Shown piece after piece: positions 6,081 to 16,193 of a stretch of DNA of 64,000 nucleotides. The stretch is from Sulfurospirillum sp. UCH001 (GTDB lineage Bacteria > Campylobacterota > Campylobacteria > Campylobacterales > Sulfurospirillaceae): assembly GCF_001548035.1 (NCBI RefSeq), contig NZ_AP014723.1, positions 806,001-870,000 on the forward strand, read 5' to 3'. The notes under the pieces were generated by a model that worked only from the letters and a program-made list of their open reading frames with translations, was not told where the DNA came from and ran no database searches. The translations under genes and the position numbers were made by a program. Position 1 is the stretch's first letter; every line of letters begins with the position of its first letter.

Positions 6081-9054
6081 TTGGCAGAGAATAGTGTTTG
6101 AGGGATCACCTATTTACGTGCATCGTCACAGTGCAGACTGGTTTGTTCCTAACGAGAGCGCAGATAGAGTGTTGCAAAATGAAGAAAATAGCTTTTCGTA
6201 TCAACAGTTGCAACACCGTATCTCTGCTCCCAACCCTTTGGTATATATGCCAAAACAAACCTCAAAAACAACGCTTCAAGAGTTTTGGATACACCTGACC
6301 AATCGTTGTAATCTTTCGTGTTCTCACTGTCTGTTTAGCTCTGCCCCTAGTGAAAAAGATACACTCAGTCTTGAGAACATAACATGTCATGTCAAAGAGG
6401 CGTATGCCCTTAGCTGTAGATTGTTTGTCATTAGTGGTGGAGAACCGTTAGTCCATCCTGAACTGCTTTCTTTGGTCGAAATGATTTTAGCATTGAATGA
6501 TACGGAAGTAGTCATCTTAACCAATGGCATGTTGCTTGAAAACGTTTTTACAGACAAAGCATTTCCAAAATCGAGACTGCATTTTCAAATTAGCCTTGAT
6601 GGGCTTCCACAAGAACATGATGCCATTCGTGGGCGCGGAAGTTTTGCAAAGTTAGATAAAAACATCGTTTGGCTTCAAAAAATGGGTTATTCGTTTTCAC
6701 TTTCACTCTGTCTTCATCCGCTTAATATTCAAAGCTTAGAAGAGATGGTAACACTGGCACATACGCTCAAAGCGGGACATCTGCACTTCCTATGGTATTT
6801 TTCACGAGGACGAGGCGTTAATGAGGGATTAATTGCAGAAAATACGCTTTTTAATACACTTATCAACGCCTATGAGAAAGCCCAAAACTTAGGGCTTGTC
6901 ATCGACAATTTTGAAGCACTCAAAACTCAAATCTTTGCACCCAAAGGCACGGTACACGATGGCTCAAGCTCTGGGCGTAGTTCTATCGCTTTGGGATATG
7001 ATGGGCATTTTTATCCGAGTGCGGCTATGGTAGGGGAGAGCGCACTTTTGATGGAAGGAGAGAGCATCGCTCAAGCACTACAGAGTAAGGTAGCTAAAGC
7101 CATTGCTTCACAGTCCATTACAACGCTTACGTCACCGCTTCGTTTTTTACTCGGAGGTGGCGACTTAGACCACAGTTTTGCTCATGCTAAAACGTTTATG
7201 GGCGATGATCCGTATGAACCACTTTTAGAAAAACTTGCTTTATGGCTGATAACGAGAGAAGCAAAGCGTTATGATAGACTTAAAAAGCCAGCTTTATGCC
7301 TAGAGATGGGCGATATACTTTATAGTTGTGGGGCAAACGAAGGTGTAGCACATACACATGCCAACTGTCTGTTTGCCACAGGTGAGAGTGAGTCATTGCG
7401 ACTGGTCAAGTCCTTTTACCACGATGCGGCGCTAGAAGATAAAGAAGACATTTTAAATCCCGCGTGTTATGAAGAATCATACCTCTCTCACATTCCTTCC
7501 CATTTGCGTTTTCGGGGTTATGGGTGTGGAAGTCCGATTTTAGACGCTAACCTCAAAGAGGGTGAGAGCATGTTAGACCTTGGTTCTGGCAGAGGCATTG
7601 AGTGTTTTATCGCCTCTAAGCTCGTGGGTAAAAATGGGCGTGTTATGGGTGTGGATATGCTGGACTCCATGCTGAAAATCGCTCGTAGTGGCGCAGAAGA
7701 AGTGGCAAAAAGTCTTGGCTATAACAATCTCGCCTTTGCCAAAGGCTACCTTGAGGCATTGCCAGAAGAAAATGAGAGTTTTGATGTCATTACTTCCAAC
7801 TGCGTGCTCAATCTCTCCAGTCACAAACGTAAACTTTTTGCGGAAATTTTTCGCGTGCTTAAAAAGGGCGGAAGGCTCGTGGTCTCCGATGTTATCTGTG
7901 ATGAAGAAGCGAGTGCCCTCATTCGCAATGACGCAAAGCTTAGCGGAGAGTGCATCGGTGGGGCATTGACACAAGCCCATCTTTTAGGGCTTCTTCGTGA
8001 GAGTGGTTTTGAGAACATTCAGCTTCTCAAACGCTTTTTTTACCGCAAAGTGAAAGGGCATACCTTTTATTCACTGACCTTTCAAACACATAAAACAGAG
8101 GTGCAAAAGAGGGTTGAAGTTATCTATAAAGGTGTGGGAGAAAGCCTTACTTTGGAAAATGGCGTAGTGCTGTTTAAAGGAGTTAAAACGCGCATTGATG
8201 AGGTTTTGGCTAAACAGTTAGAGAGTGAAGTGTTTATTCTCGATGAACAGGGCAATGTCAGTAATCAAGAAGGGCAAAGTTGTTGTTGCGCGACACCACC
8301 TGAGAAAAAACAAAGTCTGTTATTGACTCCAAAACCAATGGCACATCTTTCTTTTAGCGTATCCCCCAAACAAACGCACAACTGTATGGTCTGTGCATCC
8401 GAGCTGGTGTATAAAACCACACTGGAAGAGTCAACCTGTTATTACTGTGGAAGTGTTACGCATCAGAGCGTGATGTGCCAAGAAGGACACTATGTGTGCG
8501 ATGCTTGCCATGCCAAAGAAGCGTTAGAAGTGATAGAACACATCTGTAAAACATCGAAAGAGCGCGATATGCTCAAACTTTTTCGCCAGATACGTGAACA
8601 TCCAAGCATTCCCAAACACGGACCAGAACACCATGCAATGGTTCCTGCCATTATCGTAACCGCTTATAAAAACAGTGGTGGAAAAGTGAACGAAAATGCC
8701 CTAAAAACGGCTCTTTCAAGAGGATCGAGTGTAATGGGTGGAGCGTGTGGGTTTTTGGGCATTTGTGGTGCAGCAAGTGGTGTTGGCATCGGTTTTGCCA
8801 TTGTTTTAGAGTCTTCGCCTATGGCAAAAGTTGCACGTTCAATGGCTCAAAAAGTGACGCATGCTGTACTTGGCAAAATAGCCGAGTACGAAGCCGCACG
8901 CTGTTGTCATAGAGAAGTGTGGACAGCGCTCAACATCGCTTCAAGCCTCTCGGAGAGATTTTTACCAGTTAAATTGTTAGCCGAGATAGAGATTAAATGT
9001 GATCAAAAGCGTTTCAATCAGTATTGCTATGGAAAAGAGTGCCCAATATTTTAA
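6070..9054 (+). CDS. Radical SAM + ArsM-like methyltransferase + DUF5714 fusion
   Basis: 994 residues in three parts. Part 1 (about 60-330): radical SAM domain with Cys80, Cys84 and Cys87 (CNLSCSHC) and the ISGGEP motif. Part 2 (about 470-690): class I methyltransferase close to arsenite methyltransferase ArsM, with LDLGSGRGIE from about 503, ITSNCVLNL and GECIGGAL. Cys486, Cys578 and Cys628 correspond to the three arsenite-binding cysteines known in ArsM. Part 3 (about 735-994): a Cys-rich region with a CCC triplet at 738-740 and several C-x2-C pairs, as in DUF5714. Arsenosugar synthesis needs arsenic methylation plus a radical SAM step, so one polypeptide could do both. The metalloid is inferred from the cysteines. 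It is the last gene of the plus-strand operon. Confidence 0.72.
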   Translation: MKNNWQRIVFEGSPIYVHRHSADWFVPNESADRVLQNEENSFSYQQLQHRISAPNPLVYMPKQTSKTTLQEFWIHLTNRCNLSCSHCLFSSAPSEKDTLSLENITCHVKEAYALSCRLFVISGGEPLVHPELLSLVEMILALNDTEVVILTNGMLLENVFTDKAFPKSRLHFQISLDGLPQEHDAIRGRGSFAKLDKNIVWLQKMGYSFSLSLCLHPLNIQSLEEMVTLAHTLKAGHLHFLWYFSRGRGVNEGLIAENTLFNTLINAYEKAQNLGLVIDNFEALKTQIFAPKGTVHDGSSSGRSSIALGYDGHFYPSAAMVGESALLMEGESIAQALQSKVAKAIASQSITTLTSPLRFLLGGGDLDHSFAHAKTFMGDDPYEPLLEKLALWLITREAKRYDRLKKPALCLEMGDILYSCGANEGVAHTHANCLFATGESESLRLVKSFYHDAALEDKEDILNPACYEESYLSHIPSHLRFRGYGCGSPILDANLKEGESMLDLGSGRGIECFIASKLVGKNGRVMGVDMLDSMLKIARSGAEEVAKSLGYNNLAFAKGYLEALPEENESFDVITSNCVLNLSSHKRKLFAEIFRVLKKGGRLVVSDVICDEEASALIRNDAKLSGECIGGALTQAHLLGLLRESGFENIQLLKRFFYRKVKGHTFYSLTFQTHKTEVQKRVEVIYKGVGESLTLENGVVLFKGVKTRIDEVLAKQLESEVFILDEQGNVSNQEGQSCCCATPPEKKQSLLLTPKPMAHLSFSVSPKQTHNCMVCASELVYKTTLEESTCYYCGSVTHQSVMCQEGHYVCDACHAKEALEVIEHICKTSKERDMLKLFRQIREHPSIPKHGPEHHAMVPAIIVTAYKNSGGKVNENALKTALSRGSSVMGGACGFLGICGAASGVGIGFAIVLESSPMAKVARSMAQKVTHAVLGKIAEYEAARCCHREVWTALNIASSLSERFLPVKLLAEIEIKCDQKRFNQYCYGKECPIF

Positions 9055-9068
9055 AGGATGATAGAGAG

Positions 9069-9110
9069 TGGTGTTGAAAAAAAAGATGGTAATTTCAACA
9101 CCATTTTTAA
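9069..9110. terminator. Bidirectional terminator
   Basis: An 11-bp perfect stem (TGGTGTTGAAA at 9069-9079 with its complement at 9093-9103) is followed by TTTTT on the plus strand. It separates the rSAM operon from the convergent ferredoxin gene. Confidence 0.8.
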
Positions 9111-9130
9111 ACTACGTGCGAAATGATGTA

Positions 9131-9343
9131 TTACGCGCCTAGAACAATACAGCCTTCTGTTGGACAAACTTCCATACATGCAGGTGATGAGTGATGCCCT
9201 ACACACTCTACACATTTATCAGCATACACATAATACGCATCTGCACCTGTTGGATTGTCGCTATCATCTACGATAGCTCCTACAGGACATTCATCGATAC
9301 AGGCTCCACATGAGATACAGATATCTGTAATTTTAACAGCCAT
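9131..9343 (-). CDS. 2[4Fe-4S] ferredoxin
   Basis: 70 residues with CISCGACIDECP near the N-terminus and C-x2-C-x8-C-x3-CP in the second half (CVECVGHHSSPACMEVCP). The eight-residue insertion in the second motif is typical of the YfhL/Allochromatium-type low-potential ferredoxins found across Campylobacterota. It is probably a general cytoplasmic electron carrier, for example for pyruvate:ferredoxin oxidoreductase. An AAGGAG site precedes the ATG on the minus strand. It is a single gene with its own promoter region shared with the divergent pncB-like gene. Confidence 0.9.
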   Translation of the reverse strand: MAVKITDICISCGACIDECPVGAIVDDSDNPTGADAYYVYADKCVECVGHHSSPACMEVCPTEGCIVLGA

Positions 9344-9523
9344 AACTTCTCCTTATTTTGGGTTTTGCGAAAAAATCTTACAATAAGTGTATAGCATGAA
9401 AATAGCTTATAAAATTCGTTATAAAAAGTACAAACGTTACATAATTCTGTTCACATTCTCTTTTCTAAGCAATTGTATAGCAAAAGGAGACTATAAAAGC
9501 AGAATGAAAATAGAAGGAGTTGT
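9344..9523. other. Intergenic region between ferredoxin and nicotinate phosphoribosyltransferase
   Basis: 180 bp that must hold the divergent promoters. A pair of short repeats (CGTTATA near 9418 and CGTTACA near 9435) is visible but too weak to call an operator. A short frame starting at 9504 runs into the next gene and is not supported. Confidence 0.3.
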
Positions 9524-10660
9524 ATGCACAATCATAATGAAATTGATGACATTAATGTATCTGCATGGACCGATAAATACTTTTCCAACACAAAAGCTAT
9601 CATTGAACATTTTGGCGATACTGAAGTGACGTATGCTTTCTTTCTACGTCGTCCCGTTCTTTCGGCCACACACTTAGCTACACGGTGGGCACAAGCTCAA
9701 GCCAAACAGAATAATCAGCACATTACTGTAGAAGTGATGCATCAAGAGGGAGAGTGGGTAGGTGCGGGTGAACCATTGTTTTATCTGAGTGGTTCGTTTG
9801 CTTTTTTAGCAGAGCTTGAAACACTGATATTACAAAAGCTTGGCTCTGCTTGTGTTGCTGCTTACAATGCTTATGAAATGTGCCAGATTCTGCCGCAAGT
9901 ATCATTTTTAGCAATGGATGCAAGACACTGCGCAGGAACTGAAATGGCTGAAATCATGGCATATGGCGCATCGGTGGGGTCAAATGCCGCCAAGCGAAAG
10001 TTTGGAGCTATAGGGTTTATCGGTAATGCAACGGATGCAACTGCACATTTTTTTGGTCGTGAAAAAGGGCTTGGTACGCTACCTCATGCGCTCATCGGCT
10101 ACGCTGGCTCAACACTGAGGGCTGTTCAGATGTTCCATGAATGTTTCCCAGACGAAAACATCCCTATATTGGCAGATTATTTTGGTCGAGAGATTACGGA
10201 TACACTAGAAGTCTGCAATGCTTTTGCAGATTTAGCACATACTGGAAAGGTTGCTGTCCGTCTTGACACACATGGTGGACGTTTTTTAGAGGGGCTTGAT
10301 ACGCAAAAAAGTTATGATGCTCTTGGTCGCCATGCACCTGATGCGGTGCGTGACTATCGTACGGAAGCGGAACTTCATGATCTTATCGGCACGGGTGTTT
10401 CGGCTGCTGCTATTTGGAGTATGCGAGAAACTCTTGATAACGCGGGCTTTAACCAAGTACGCATTATCGCTTCTTCGGGTTTTACACCGCAAAAATGCCG
10501 TTCGATGGCATGGGCAAAAGCGCCTATTGACATCATTGGCACAGGCTCATTTTTGCCAGATAAGTGGAGTGAGACATGTGCCACAGCAGATATTATCGCT
10601 TATGATGGCGTACCAAAAGTGAAAGTGGGACGAGAATTCTTGCTTAAAAAAGCGCAATAG
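9524..10660 (+). CDS. pncB: Nicotinate phosphoribosyltransferase
   Basis: 378 residues of the nicotinate/quinolinate phosphoribosyltransferase superfamily. Recognisable parts are TDKYFSNTKAIIE at the N-terminus, an FLRRP substrate-binding segment, the central MDARHCAG and GFIGNATDATAHFFG motifs, VRLDTHGGR, and the C-terminal IIGTGSFLP phosphate loop. It makes nicotinate mononucleotide from nicotinate and PRPP for NAD salvage. The ATG at 9524 has an AAGGAG site 5 nt upstream. It appears to be monocistronic, with a terminator-like hairpin after it. The symbol is by family; the archaeal-type short form could also be named as a paralogue. Confidence 0.82.
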   Translation: MHNHNEIDDINVSAWTDKYFSNTKAIIEHFGDTEVTYAFFLRRPVLSATHLATRWAQAQAKQNNQHITVEVMHQEGEWVGAGEPLFYLSGSFAFLAELETLILQKLGSACVAAYNAYEMCQILPQVSFLAMDARHCAGTEMAEIMAYGASVGSNAAKRKFGAIGFIGNATDATAHFFGREKGLGTLPHALIGYAGSTLRAVQMFHECFPDENIPILADYFGREITDTLEVCNAFADLAHTGKVAVRLDTHGGRFLEGLDTQKSYDALGRHAPDAVRDYRTEAELHDLIGTGVSAAAIWSMRETLDNAGFNQVRIIASSGFTPQKCRSMAWAKAPIDIIGTGSFLPDKWSETCATADIIAYDGVPKVKVGREFLLKKAQ

Positions 10661-10713
10661 AAAGATACAAAATAACGGTAATTTGCTTCACATTCTTTTC
10701 ATTCTTCTTTACG

Positions 10714-10742
10714 CTGCCTCTTTTTAGGGGCAGAATGTTTTT
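10714..10742 (+). terminator. Probable terminator after the pncB-like gene
   Basis: A short GC-rich stem (CTGCC at 10714-10718 with GGCAG at 10729-10733) is followed by a T-rich tail. It is shorter than the other terminators in this window. Confidence 0.5.
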
Positions 10743-10803
10743 CAAACTACTATTCATTTACAGAACAAAAAACTCTCTATACTTCTTAAGAAAATATTAA
10801 ATT

Positions 10804-10840
10804 ATCATGCTATTTTCATGCTACGCATTTCATGTAAGAT
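10804..10840 (+). promoter_or_regulatory. Porin promoter with 11-bp direct repeats
   Basis: TCATGCTA occurs at 10805-10812 and again at 10816-10823, an 11-bp period. A -10-like TAAGAT lies at 10835-10840, nine to ten bases after the second repeat. The architecture resembles OmpR-family sites, although the repeat sequence differs from the T-rich set found at 24-46 kb. Confidence 0.45.
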
Positions 10841-10921
10841 TTGAGCAGACGTTTTACATAATCCTAGTTTTTAGTGCAATGAGATGATGTAAGCAGTTTC
10901 AAACTTTTATAAGGAGGATTT

Positions 10922-12292
10922 ATGAAGTTAGCTAAACTTAGCTTGGTGGCTATGGTTGTTGCTGGACTCGCGTCTAGCTCATTTGCAGCAGATACACTTG
11001 CTGATGCCTTTAAAAATGGAAAGGTAACGGGTGAATTAAGAGCGTGGTATTTTGATAGAGATACAGGTAACGCTAACCCAGCTACATCTATACCAGGAGG
11101 AGCACCAGCAGGAACATTAGGAAAAGGTAACGCGGATCTTTTTTCTACAGGTGTTATACTTGGTTATATCACAGATTCATTGTATGGATTGAGTTTTGGT
11201 GCAACATTCCAAGGAAACTATGCTCCTTTTGCTGATAAAGACGCAAAAAATCTTTATGCTCCAGATATGTACGGTTCGGGCGCAGTACTTTCAGAAGCGT
11301 ATGTGACCTATACCCTTGGTAAAACAACGGCAAAAGTGGGTCGCCAATTTATTGCTAGCCCATTGGTTAACAGTTCTGGCTCACGTATGATTAAAGAAGC
11401 GTTCCAAGCAGCAGTTCTTATCAATACAGACCTTCCAAACACAACATTGGTTGCTGGTTACTCAGACAAATTCCAAGGTAGAACCTCTGATTATGATAAA
11501 AGCGTAGCGGGTGGTGATTCTGAAATGCCTAGCTTTAAAAAAGAGGCAGTATTCTACGGAACAGGCTCAGCTAATGGCGGATCAAACGTTTTTGGATTTG
11601 ATGGAGCGTACACCGCTGCCGCGATTAATAAGTCTATTCCAAACTTGACATTAACAGGTCAATACCTTTTTGTTAATGCTGTCGAATTAACCAATGGTGG
11701 TGATGCAAATGTCTTCTATGCTGAAGGTAATTATGTAGTGCCTTTAAGCAATATGAAATTACTTATTGATGCAACATACCGAGGGTCTAGAACATCCAAT
11801 GCTACATTTGATAGTTTCCATGTTGAAGGCGATATGTATCAAGGACGTATTGGCATTAGTGAGTTAGCAGGCTTTAATGCATCTTTTGCATATAGTACCG
11901 TATCAAGTGATCAGTCTGTTCTTTTAGGTGCTGGTAATGGTCCTACAACGTATACTGCTCCACTCATCAAAGGTGCTGAAGTTACTTCTGGTGCAAATAC
12001 TGATGCCTATAAAGTTGAAGTGGGTTATGATTTTACAAAAGTGGGTGTTACAGGTCTTAAAGTTTTAGGTCAATATACTAAAATTAATCAAGACAAACCA
12101 ACTATTACAGGAACAGTCTTGAACAGCGTATCTGCTGATACAGAATCTACGTATTGGAGTGGACAAATCGCATATGACATCCCTTCTCTCAAAGGCTTAA
12201 CACTCTCTTTAGAGTATGAAGATGCAAAAAAAGAAGATACAGCTACTGTAAATTCTAATGAACTAAGATTTAGAGCGAACTACAAATTTTAA
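10922..12292 (+). CDS. Outer-membrane porin (Sulfurospirillum/Campylobacter type), copy 1
   Basis: 456 residues with a signal peptide ending FAAD near residue 24, then DALADAF-like and ELRAWYFDRD segments and the C-terminal ELRFRANYKF. The terminal aromatic residue is typical of beta-barrel outer-membrane proteins. The family corresponds to the major porins/OprD-like proteins of epsilonproteobacteria. Two longer paralogues (32836, 46523) share the N-terminus MKLA and the GxMI/VKE-type barrel motif, and a shorter relative lies at 62658. A strong AAGGAGG site precedes the ATG. A perfect terminator hairpin follows. Its position just before the nap operon may be chance. Confidence 0.86.
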   Translation: MKLAKLSLVAMVVAGLASSSFAADTLADAFKNGKVTGELRAWYFDRDTGNANPATSIPGGAPAGTLGKGNADLFSTGVILGYITDSLYGLSFGATFQGNYAPFADKDAKNLYAPDMYGSGAVLSEAYVTYTLGKTTAKVGRQFIASPLVNSSGSRMIKEAFQAAVLINTDLPNTTLVAGYSDKFQGRTSDYDKSVAGGDSEMPSFKKEAVFYGTGSANGGSNVFGFDGAYTAAAINKSIPNLTLTGQYLFVNAVELTNGGDANVFYAEGNYVVPLSNMKLLIDATYRGSRTSNATFDSFHVEGDMYQGRIGISELAGFNASFAYSTVSSDQSVLLGAGNGPTTYTAPLIKGAEVTSGANTDAYKVEVGYDFTKVGVTGLKVLGQYTKINQDKPTITGTVLNSVSADTESTYWSGQIAYDIPSLKGLTLSLEYEDAKKEDTATVNSNELRFRANYKF

Positions 12293-12317
12293 TGTGTCTA
12301 CGCTTTAATCTTTTCTA

Positions 12318-12350
12318 AAACAGTGGCAGTTATGCCACTGTTTCTTCTTT
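12318..12350 (+). terminator. Terminator after porin 1
   Basis: A perfect 10-bp stem (AAACAGTGGC at 12318-12327, complement at 12334-12343) with a six-base loop and a T-rich tail. Confidence 0.85.
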
Positions 12351-12506
12351 CATTTTTTCACATCAGACATTCTTTTTAAATAATTATTTTATTGATTATT
12401 TTTCCTTTGTTCTCATCTTATATAACTTCTTCAAAAAATTTCACTAATTCTTTTTGCAATTAAATCCCAAAACTAAGGGAATCATTAAAATTTTTAAACT
12501 AAATTA

Positions 12507-12548
12507 TTGACTTAAGTCATAGATTGGTTTTTTGCTTAGTGATAGAAT
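12507..12548 (+). promoter_or_regulatory. CRP/FNR-type box and -10 of the nap operon
   Basis: TTGACTTAAGTCAT at 12507-12520 contains a perfect 12-bp palindrome and fits the TTGAy-N4-rTCAw shape of CRP/FNR sites. A -10-like TAGAAT at 12543-12548 would put the start near 12555 and the box centre at about -41.5, the classic class II activator position. Binding by an FNR/NssR-like regulator is inference. Confidence 0.6.
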
Positions 12549-12579
12549 GACCGCGTAACTCAAATCAGGAGGTATCAAT

Positions 12580-15369
12580 ATGTCGCTTTCAAGAAGAGAC
12601 TTTCTAAAAACAACTGCCGCTGCAAGTGCTGCTGCTGCCGTAGGCATCAGTGTACCAGCCGAGCTTAAGGCCGCTGGCGAACAAGCAGAAGCAGGTTGGC
12701 GTTGGGACAAATCCGTTTGCCGTTTCTGTGGTACCGGTTGTGGTATTATGGTTGCGACCAAAGAGGGTAAAATTGTCGCAGTAAAAGGTGATCCAGCAGC
12801 TCCAGTAAACCGTGGACTTAACTGTATCAAGGGCTATTTTAATGCCAAAATCATGTACGGTGCAGATCGTCTAAAAGAACCACTTTTACGTATGAATGAT
12901 AAAGGTGAATTTGACAAAAAAGGTCAATTCAAACCTGTTTCATGGAAACGTGCGTTTGACGAGATGGAAAAACACATGAAAGCTGCGATGAAAGCAGGCG
13001 GTCCAGAAGCGATTGGTGTATTTGGTTCAGGTCAATATACCATCATGGAAGGTTATGTTGCTGCGAAGCTTATGAAAGCAGGTTTCCGTTCTAACGGTAT
13101 TGATCCAAATGCACGTCACTGTATGGCTTCAGCGGTTGCTGGTTTTATGCAAACATTTGGTATTGATGAGCCATCAGGCTGTTATGATGACATCGAGCTT
13201 ACTGACACCATCGTTACATGGGGTGCCAATATGGCTGAGATGCACCCAATTTTGTGGTCACGTGTGAGTGATAGAAAATTGACGAATCCAGATCGTGTTA
13301 AAGTTATCAACCTTTCAACGTATACTCATCGTTGTTCTGACCTTGCAGATATGGAAATCATCTTCTCTCCAAGTACAGACCTTGCGATTTGGAACTACAT
13401 CGCTCGTGAGATTGTTTACAATCACCCAGAAGCGATTGATTGGGATTTCGTTAAGAAAAATACCATTTTTGCAACAGGTTTTGCAAACATCGGTTACGGT
13501 ATGCACACTGAAGCAGCCGCTAAAAAATTAGGTTATTCTGACAAAGAACTTGAAATCATCAAAAAAGAAGATGCAAAAGTTATTTCTGAGAAAGAAGCTC
13601 CAGGCCTTGCACACTTAGGCATAAAAGCAGGCGATACCATGAAAATGGATAAAGCTGCAACTGCGGGCGTTCACTGGGAAATTACCTTTGAAGATTTCAA
13701 AAAAGCTTTAAATCCTTATACACTTGATTACGTTGCGAAAATTTCAAAAGGTAATCCAGATGAAAAACTTGAAGACTTTAAAGTAAAACTTCAAACACTT
13801 GCAAACCTTTATATCGAAAAAAATAGAAAAGTTGTCAGCTTCTGGACAATGGGTATGAACCAACACCAACGTGGTACGTGGGTTAATGAGCAATCATACA
13901 TGGTTCACTTCCTTCTTGGTAAACAAGCTAAACCAGGTGACGGTGCGTTCTCTCTAACAGGACAACCAAGCGCATGTGGAACAGCTCGTGAAGTTGGTAC
14001 CTTTACACACAGACTTCCAGCAGATATGGACGTTTCAATTCCAAAACACAGAGAAATTACAGAAAAAGTATGGAACTTACCAGCGGGAACATTAAACCCA
14101 ATGGGTTACCAACACATTATGAACATCCATAGACAAATTGAGAGTGGAAAAATCAAATTTGCATGGGTTAACGTTTGTAATCCATACCAAGATACAGCAA
14201 ATGCTGAGCACTGGATCAAAGCGGCTCGTAAAGAGGGCAACTTCATCGTTTGTTCAGATGCATACCCTGGTATTTCAGCAAAAGTATCTGACCTTATCTT
14301 ACCTTCAGCGATGATCTACGAGAAATGGGGCGCTTACGGTAATGCTGAAAGACGTACTCAACAATGGAAACAACAAGTACTTCCAGTTGGCGACGCGATG
14401 AGCGATACATGGCAGTGGGTTGAGCTTTCAAAACGCTTTACAATTGCTGACGTATGGGGCGAGCAACCAATTAAAGATGGAAAACTTCCAAACGTTATCG
14501 AAGCAGCAAAAGCAATGGGTTATAAAGAGACAGATACCCTCTTTGATGTTCTTTTTGCGAATGACTTCTTCAAATCATTTAAAGCAAAAGATCCTATTGG
14601 TGAGGGCTTTGATAACACTGAAGTGTTTGGTGACAAACGTGGTGTTATGGGTAGTGATGGAAAAGAGTGGAAAGGATATGGCTTCTTCTTACAAAAAGCA
14701 ATTTGGGAAGAGTACCGTAAGTTTGGTTTAGGTCATGGACATGACTTAGCAGACTTTGATACGTATCACAAAGTAAGAGGACTTAAATGGCCAGTTGTTG
14801 ATGGTAAAGAGACACAATGGAGATTTAACGCGAAATACGATCCATATGCTGCAAAAGCAAATAATGGTGACTTCGCATTCTATGGTGATGCAATGAAAGC
14901 TCTTAAACGTGGTGACCTTGTAAAACCAACCACAGAAGAGACATTCCCACTTAAAAATAAAGCAAAAATCTTCTTTAGACCTTACATGGATCCATGTGAA
15001 ATGCCAGATAAAGAGTATGACATGTGGTTATGTACTGGACGTGTTCTTGAGCACTGGCATAGTGGTACGATGACCATGCGTGTACCTGAGCTTTATCGTG
15101 CGGTTCCTGAAGCACTTTGTTATATGCACCCAGAAGATGCAAAAGCAAAAGGCTTTAAACAAGGCGATATGATTTGGCTAGAAAGCCGTAGAGGTTCATG
15201 TAAAGCACGTGTAGAAACTCGTGGACGTAATAGAACTCCAAGAGGTTTAGTTTATGTTCCGTGGTTTGATGAGAAAGTATTTATCAACAAAGTGTGCCTC
15301 GATGCAACATGTCCGATCTCTAAACAGACAGACTATAAAAAATGTTCGGTTAAGCTCTATAAAGCGTAA
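12580..15369 (+). CDS. napA: Periplasmic nitrate reductase catalytic subunit
   Basis: 929 residues. A twin-arginine signal ([13 protein letters not shown]) exports the folded enzyme. The [4Fe-4S] motif [10 protein letters not shown] plus the later NCIKG, and the molybdenum ligand Cys181 in ARHCMASAV, identify NapA. The C-terminal region has the MGD-binding [14 protein letters not shown] motif. It reduces nitrate to nitrite in the periplasm, with electrons coming from NapB and NapGH. The roughly 929-residue length is the epsilonproteobacterial form, longer than the 828-residue enteric one. A GGAGG site precedes the ATG. It is the first gene of napAGHBFLD. Confidence 0.97.
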   Translation: MSLSRRDFLKTTAAASAAAAVGISVPAELKAAGEQAEAGWRWDKSVCRFCGTGCGIMVATKEGKIVAVKGDPAAPVNRGLNCIKGYFNAKIMYGADRLKEPLLRMNDKGEFDKKGQFKPVSWKRAFDEMEKHMKAAMKAGGPEAIGVFGSGQYTIMEGYVAAKLMKAGFRSNGIDPNARHCMASAVAGFMQTFGIDEPSGCYDDIELTDTIVTWGANMAEMHPILWSRVSDRKLTNPDRVKVINLSTYTHRCSDLADMEIIFSPSTDLAIWNYIAREIVYNHPEAIDWDFVKKNTIFATGFANIGYGMHTEAAAKKLGYSDKELEIIKKEDAKVISEKEAPGLAHLGIKAGDTMKMDKAATAGVHWEITFEDFKKALNPYTLDYVAKISKGNPDEKLEDFKVKLQTLANLYIEKNRKVVSFWTMGMNQHQRGTWVNEQSYMVHFLLGKQAKPGDGAFSLTGQPSACGTAREVGTFTHRLPADMDVSIPKHREITEKVWNLPAGTLNPMGYQHIMNIHRQIESGKIKFAWVNVCNPYQDTANAEHWIKAARKEGNFIVCSDAYPGISAKVSDLILPSAMIYEKWGAYGNAERRTQQWKQQVLPVGDAMSDTWQWVELSKRFTIADVWGEQPIKDGKLPNVIEAAKAMGYKETDTLFDVLFANDFFKSFKAKDPIGEGFDNTEVFGDKRGVMGSDGKEWKGYGFFLQKAIWEEYRKFGLGHGHDLADFDTYHKVRGLKWPVVDGKETQWRFNAKYDPYAAKANNGDFAFYGDAMKALKRGDLVKPTTEETFPLKNKAKIFFRPYMDPCEMPDKEYDMWLCTGRVLEHWHSGTMTMRVPELYRAVPEALCYMHPEDAKAKGFKQGDMIWLESRRGSCKARVETRGRNRTPRGLVYVPWFDEKVFINKVCLDATCPISKQTDYKKCSVKLYKA

Positions 15370-15377
15370 CTAAAATA

Positions 15378-16193
15378 ATGGAAACAACAAATAAAATCGC
15401 AATTACTGAGCGCAGAAGATTTTTAACCTTGATGGCTCAAGGTGGTGGACTTGTGGCGCTTAGTGGTATGGTTTGGACTGGGTACTTGGAAGAGGCAAAA
15501 TCAGCTCCGCTGATTTTAAGACCTCCTGGGGCTGTTGCTGAGAGGGACTTTATGCGCTTGTGTATCAAGTGTGGGCAGTGTGTTGAAGCCTGTCCGTACC
15601 ATACATTGCATTTAGCAAAACCTGGTGACACTAAGCCTATGGGAACGCCTTTTTTCATCCCAAGAGAGGTACCGTGTTATATGTGCACCGACATTCCGTG
15701 TGTGCCTGTATGTCCTACAGGAGCATTGGATGCAAAGAGTGTTTCAAAAATCACTGAAGGTGTCAAAGAACTTGACATCACCAAGGCGCGTATGGGACTT
15801 GCAGTCGTTGACGTTGAGTCATGCATCGCTTTTTGGGGTATTCAGTGTGACGCGTGTTACCGAGCGTGTCCAATCATGGATAGTGCGATAAAGTTAGAGT
15901 ATAGACGAAATGAGCGAACAGGCAAACATGCCTATTTGACCCCTATTGTGAATAGCCTTACCTGTACGGGATGTGGTTTGTGCGAAAGAGCGTGTGTTAC
16001 TGAGAAAGCGGCAATTCATGTGCTTCCTTTGGATATTGCTAAAGGTGCTATTGGCGCACACTACATCAAAGGCTGGGAACAAGGGGATGAGAAGCGTTTA
16101 GAAAAAGCGGGCAGTGATGTCACCACCCACACCAAACGTAGTGAGAAATCGGCACAAGATTATCTCAATACGAATGAGGAGTTGTTCAAATGA
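15378..16193 (+). CDS. napG: NapG ferredoxin-type quinol dehydrogenase subunit
   Basis: 271 residues with a twin-arginine-like N-terminus (ERRRFLTLMAQGGG) and four [4Fe-4S] motifs, including CIKCGQCVEACP, CYMCTDIPCVPVCP, CDACYRACP and CTGCGLCERAC. With NapH it forms the menaquinol dehydrogenase that replaces NapC in Campylobacterota. It is probably attached to the periplasmic face of the membrane. Its 3' end overlaps napH by 4 bp. Confidence 0.95.
   Translation: METTNKIAITERRRFLTLMAQGGGLVALSGMVWTGYLEEAKSAPLILRPPGAVAERDFMRLCIKCGQCVEACPYHTLHLAKPGDTKPMGTPFFIPREVPCYMCTDIPCVPVCPTGALDAKSVSKITEGVKELDITKARMGLAVVDVESCIAFWGIQCDACYRACPIMDSAIKLEYRRNERTGKHAYLTPIVNSLTCTGCGLCERACVTEKAAIHVLPLDIAKGAIGAHYIKGWEQGDEKRLEKAGSDVTTHTKRSEKSAQDYLNTNEELFK

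Noticed and set aside
9387-9629. 80-residue frame overlapping the start of the nicotinate phosphoribosyltransferase gene
   Set aside because: It has no family resemblance, is rich in basic and hydrophobic runs typical of AT-rich noncoding DNA, and overlaps a well-supported gene with its own ribosome site.
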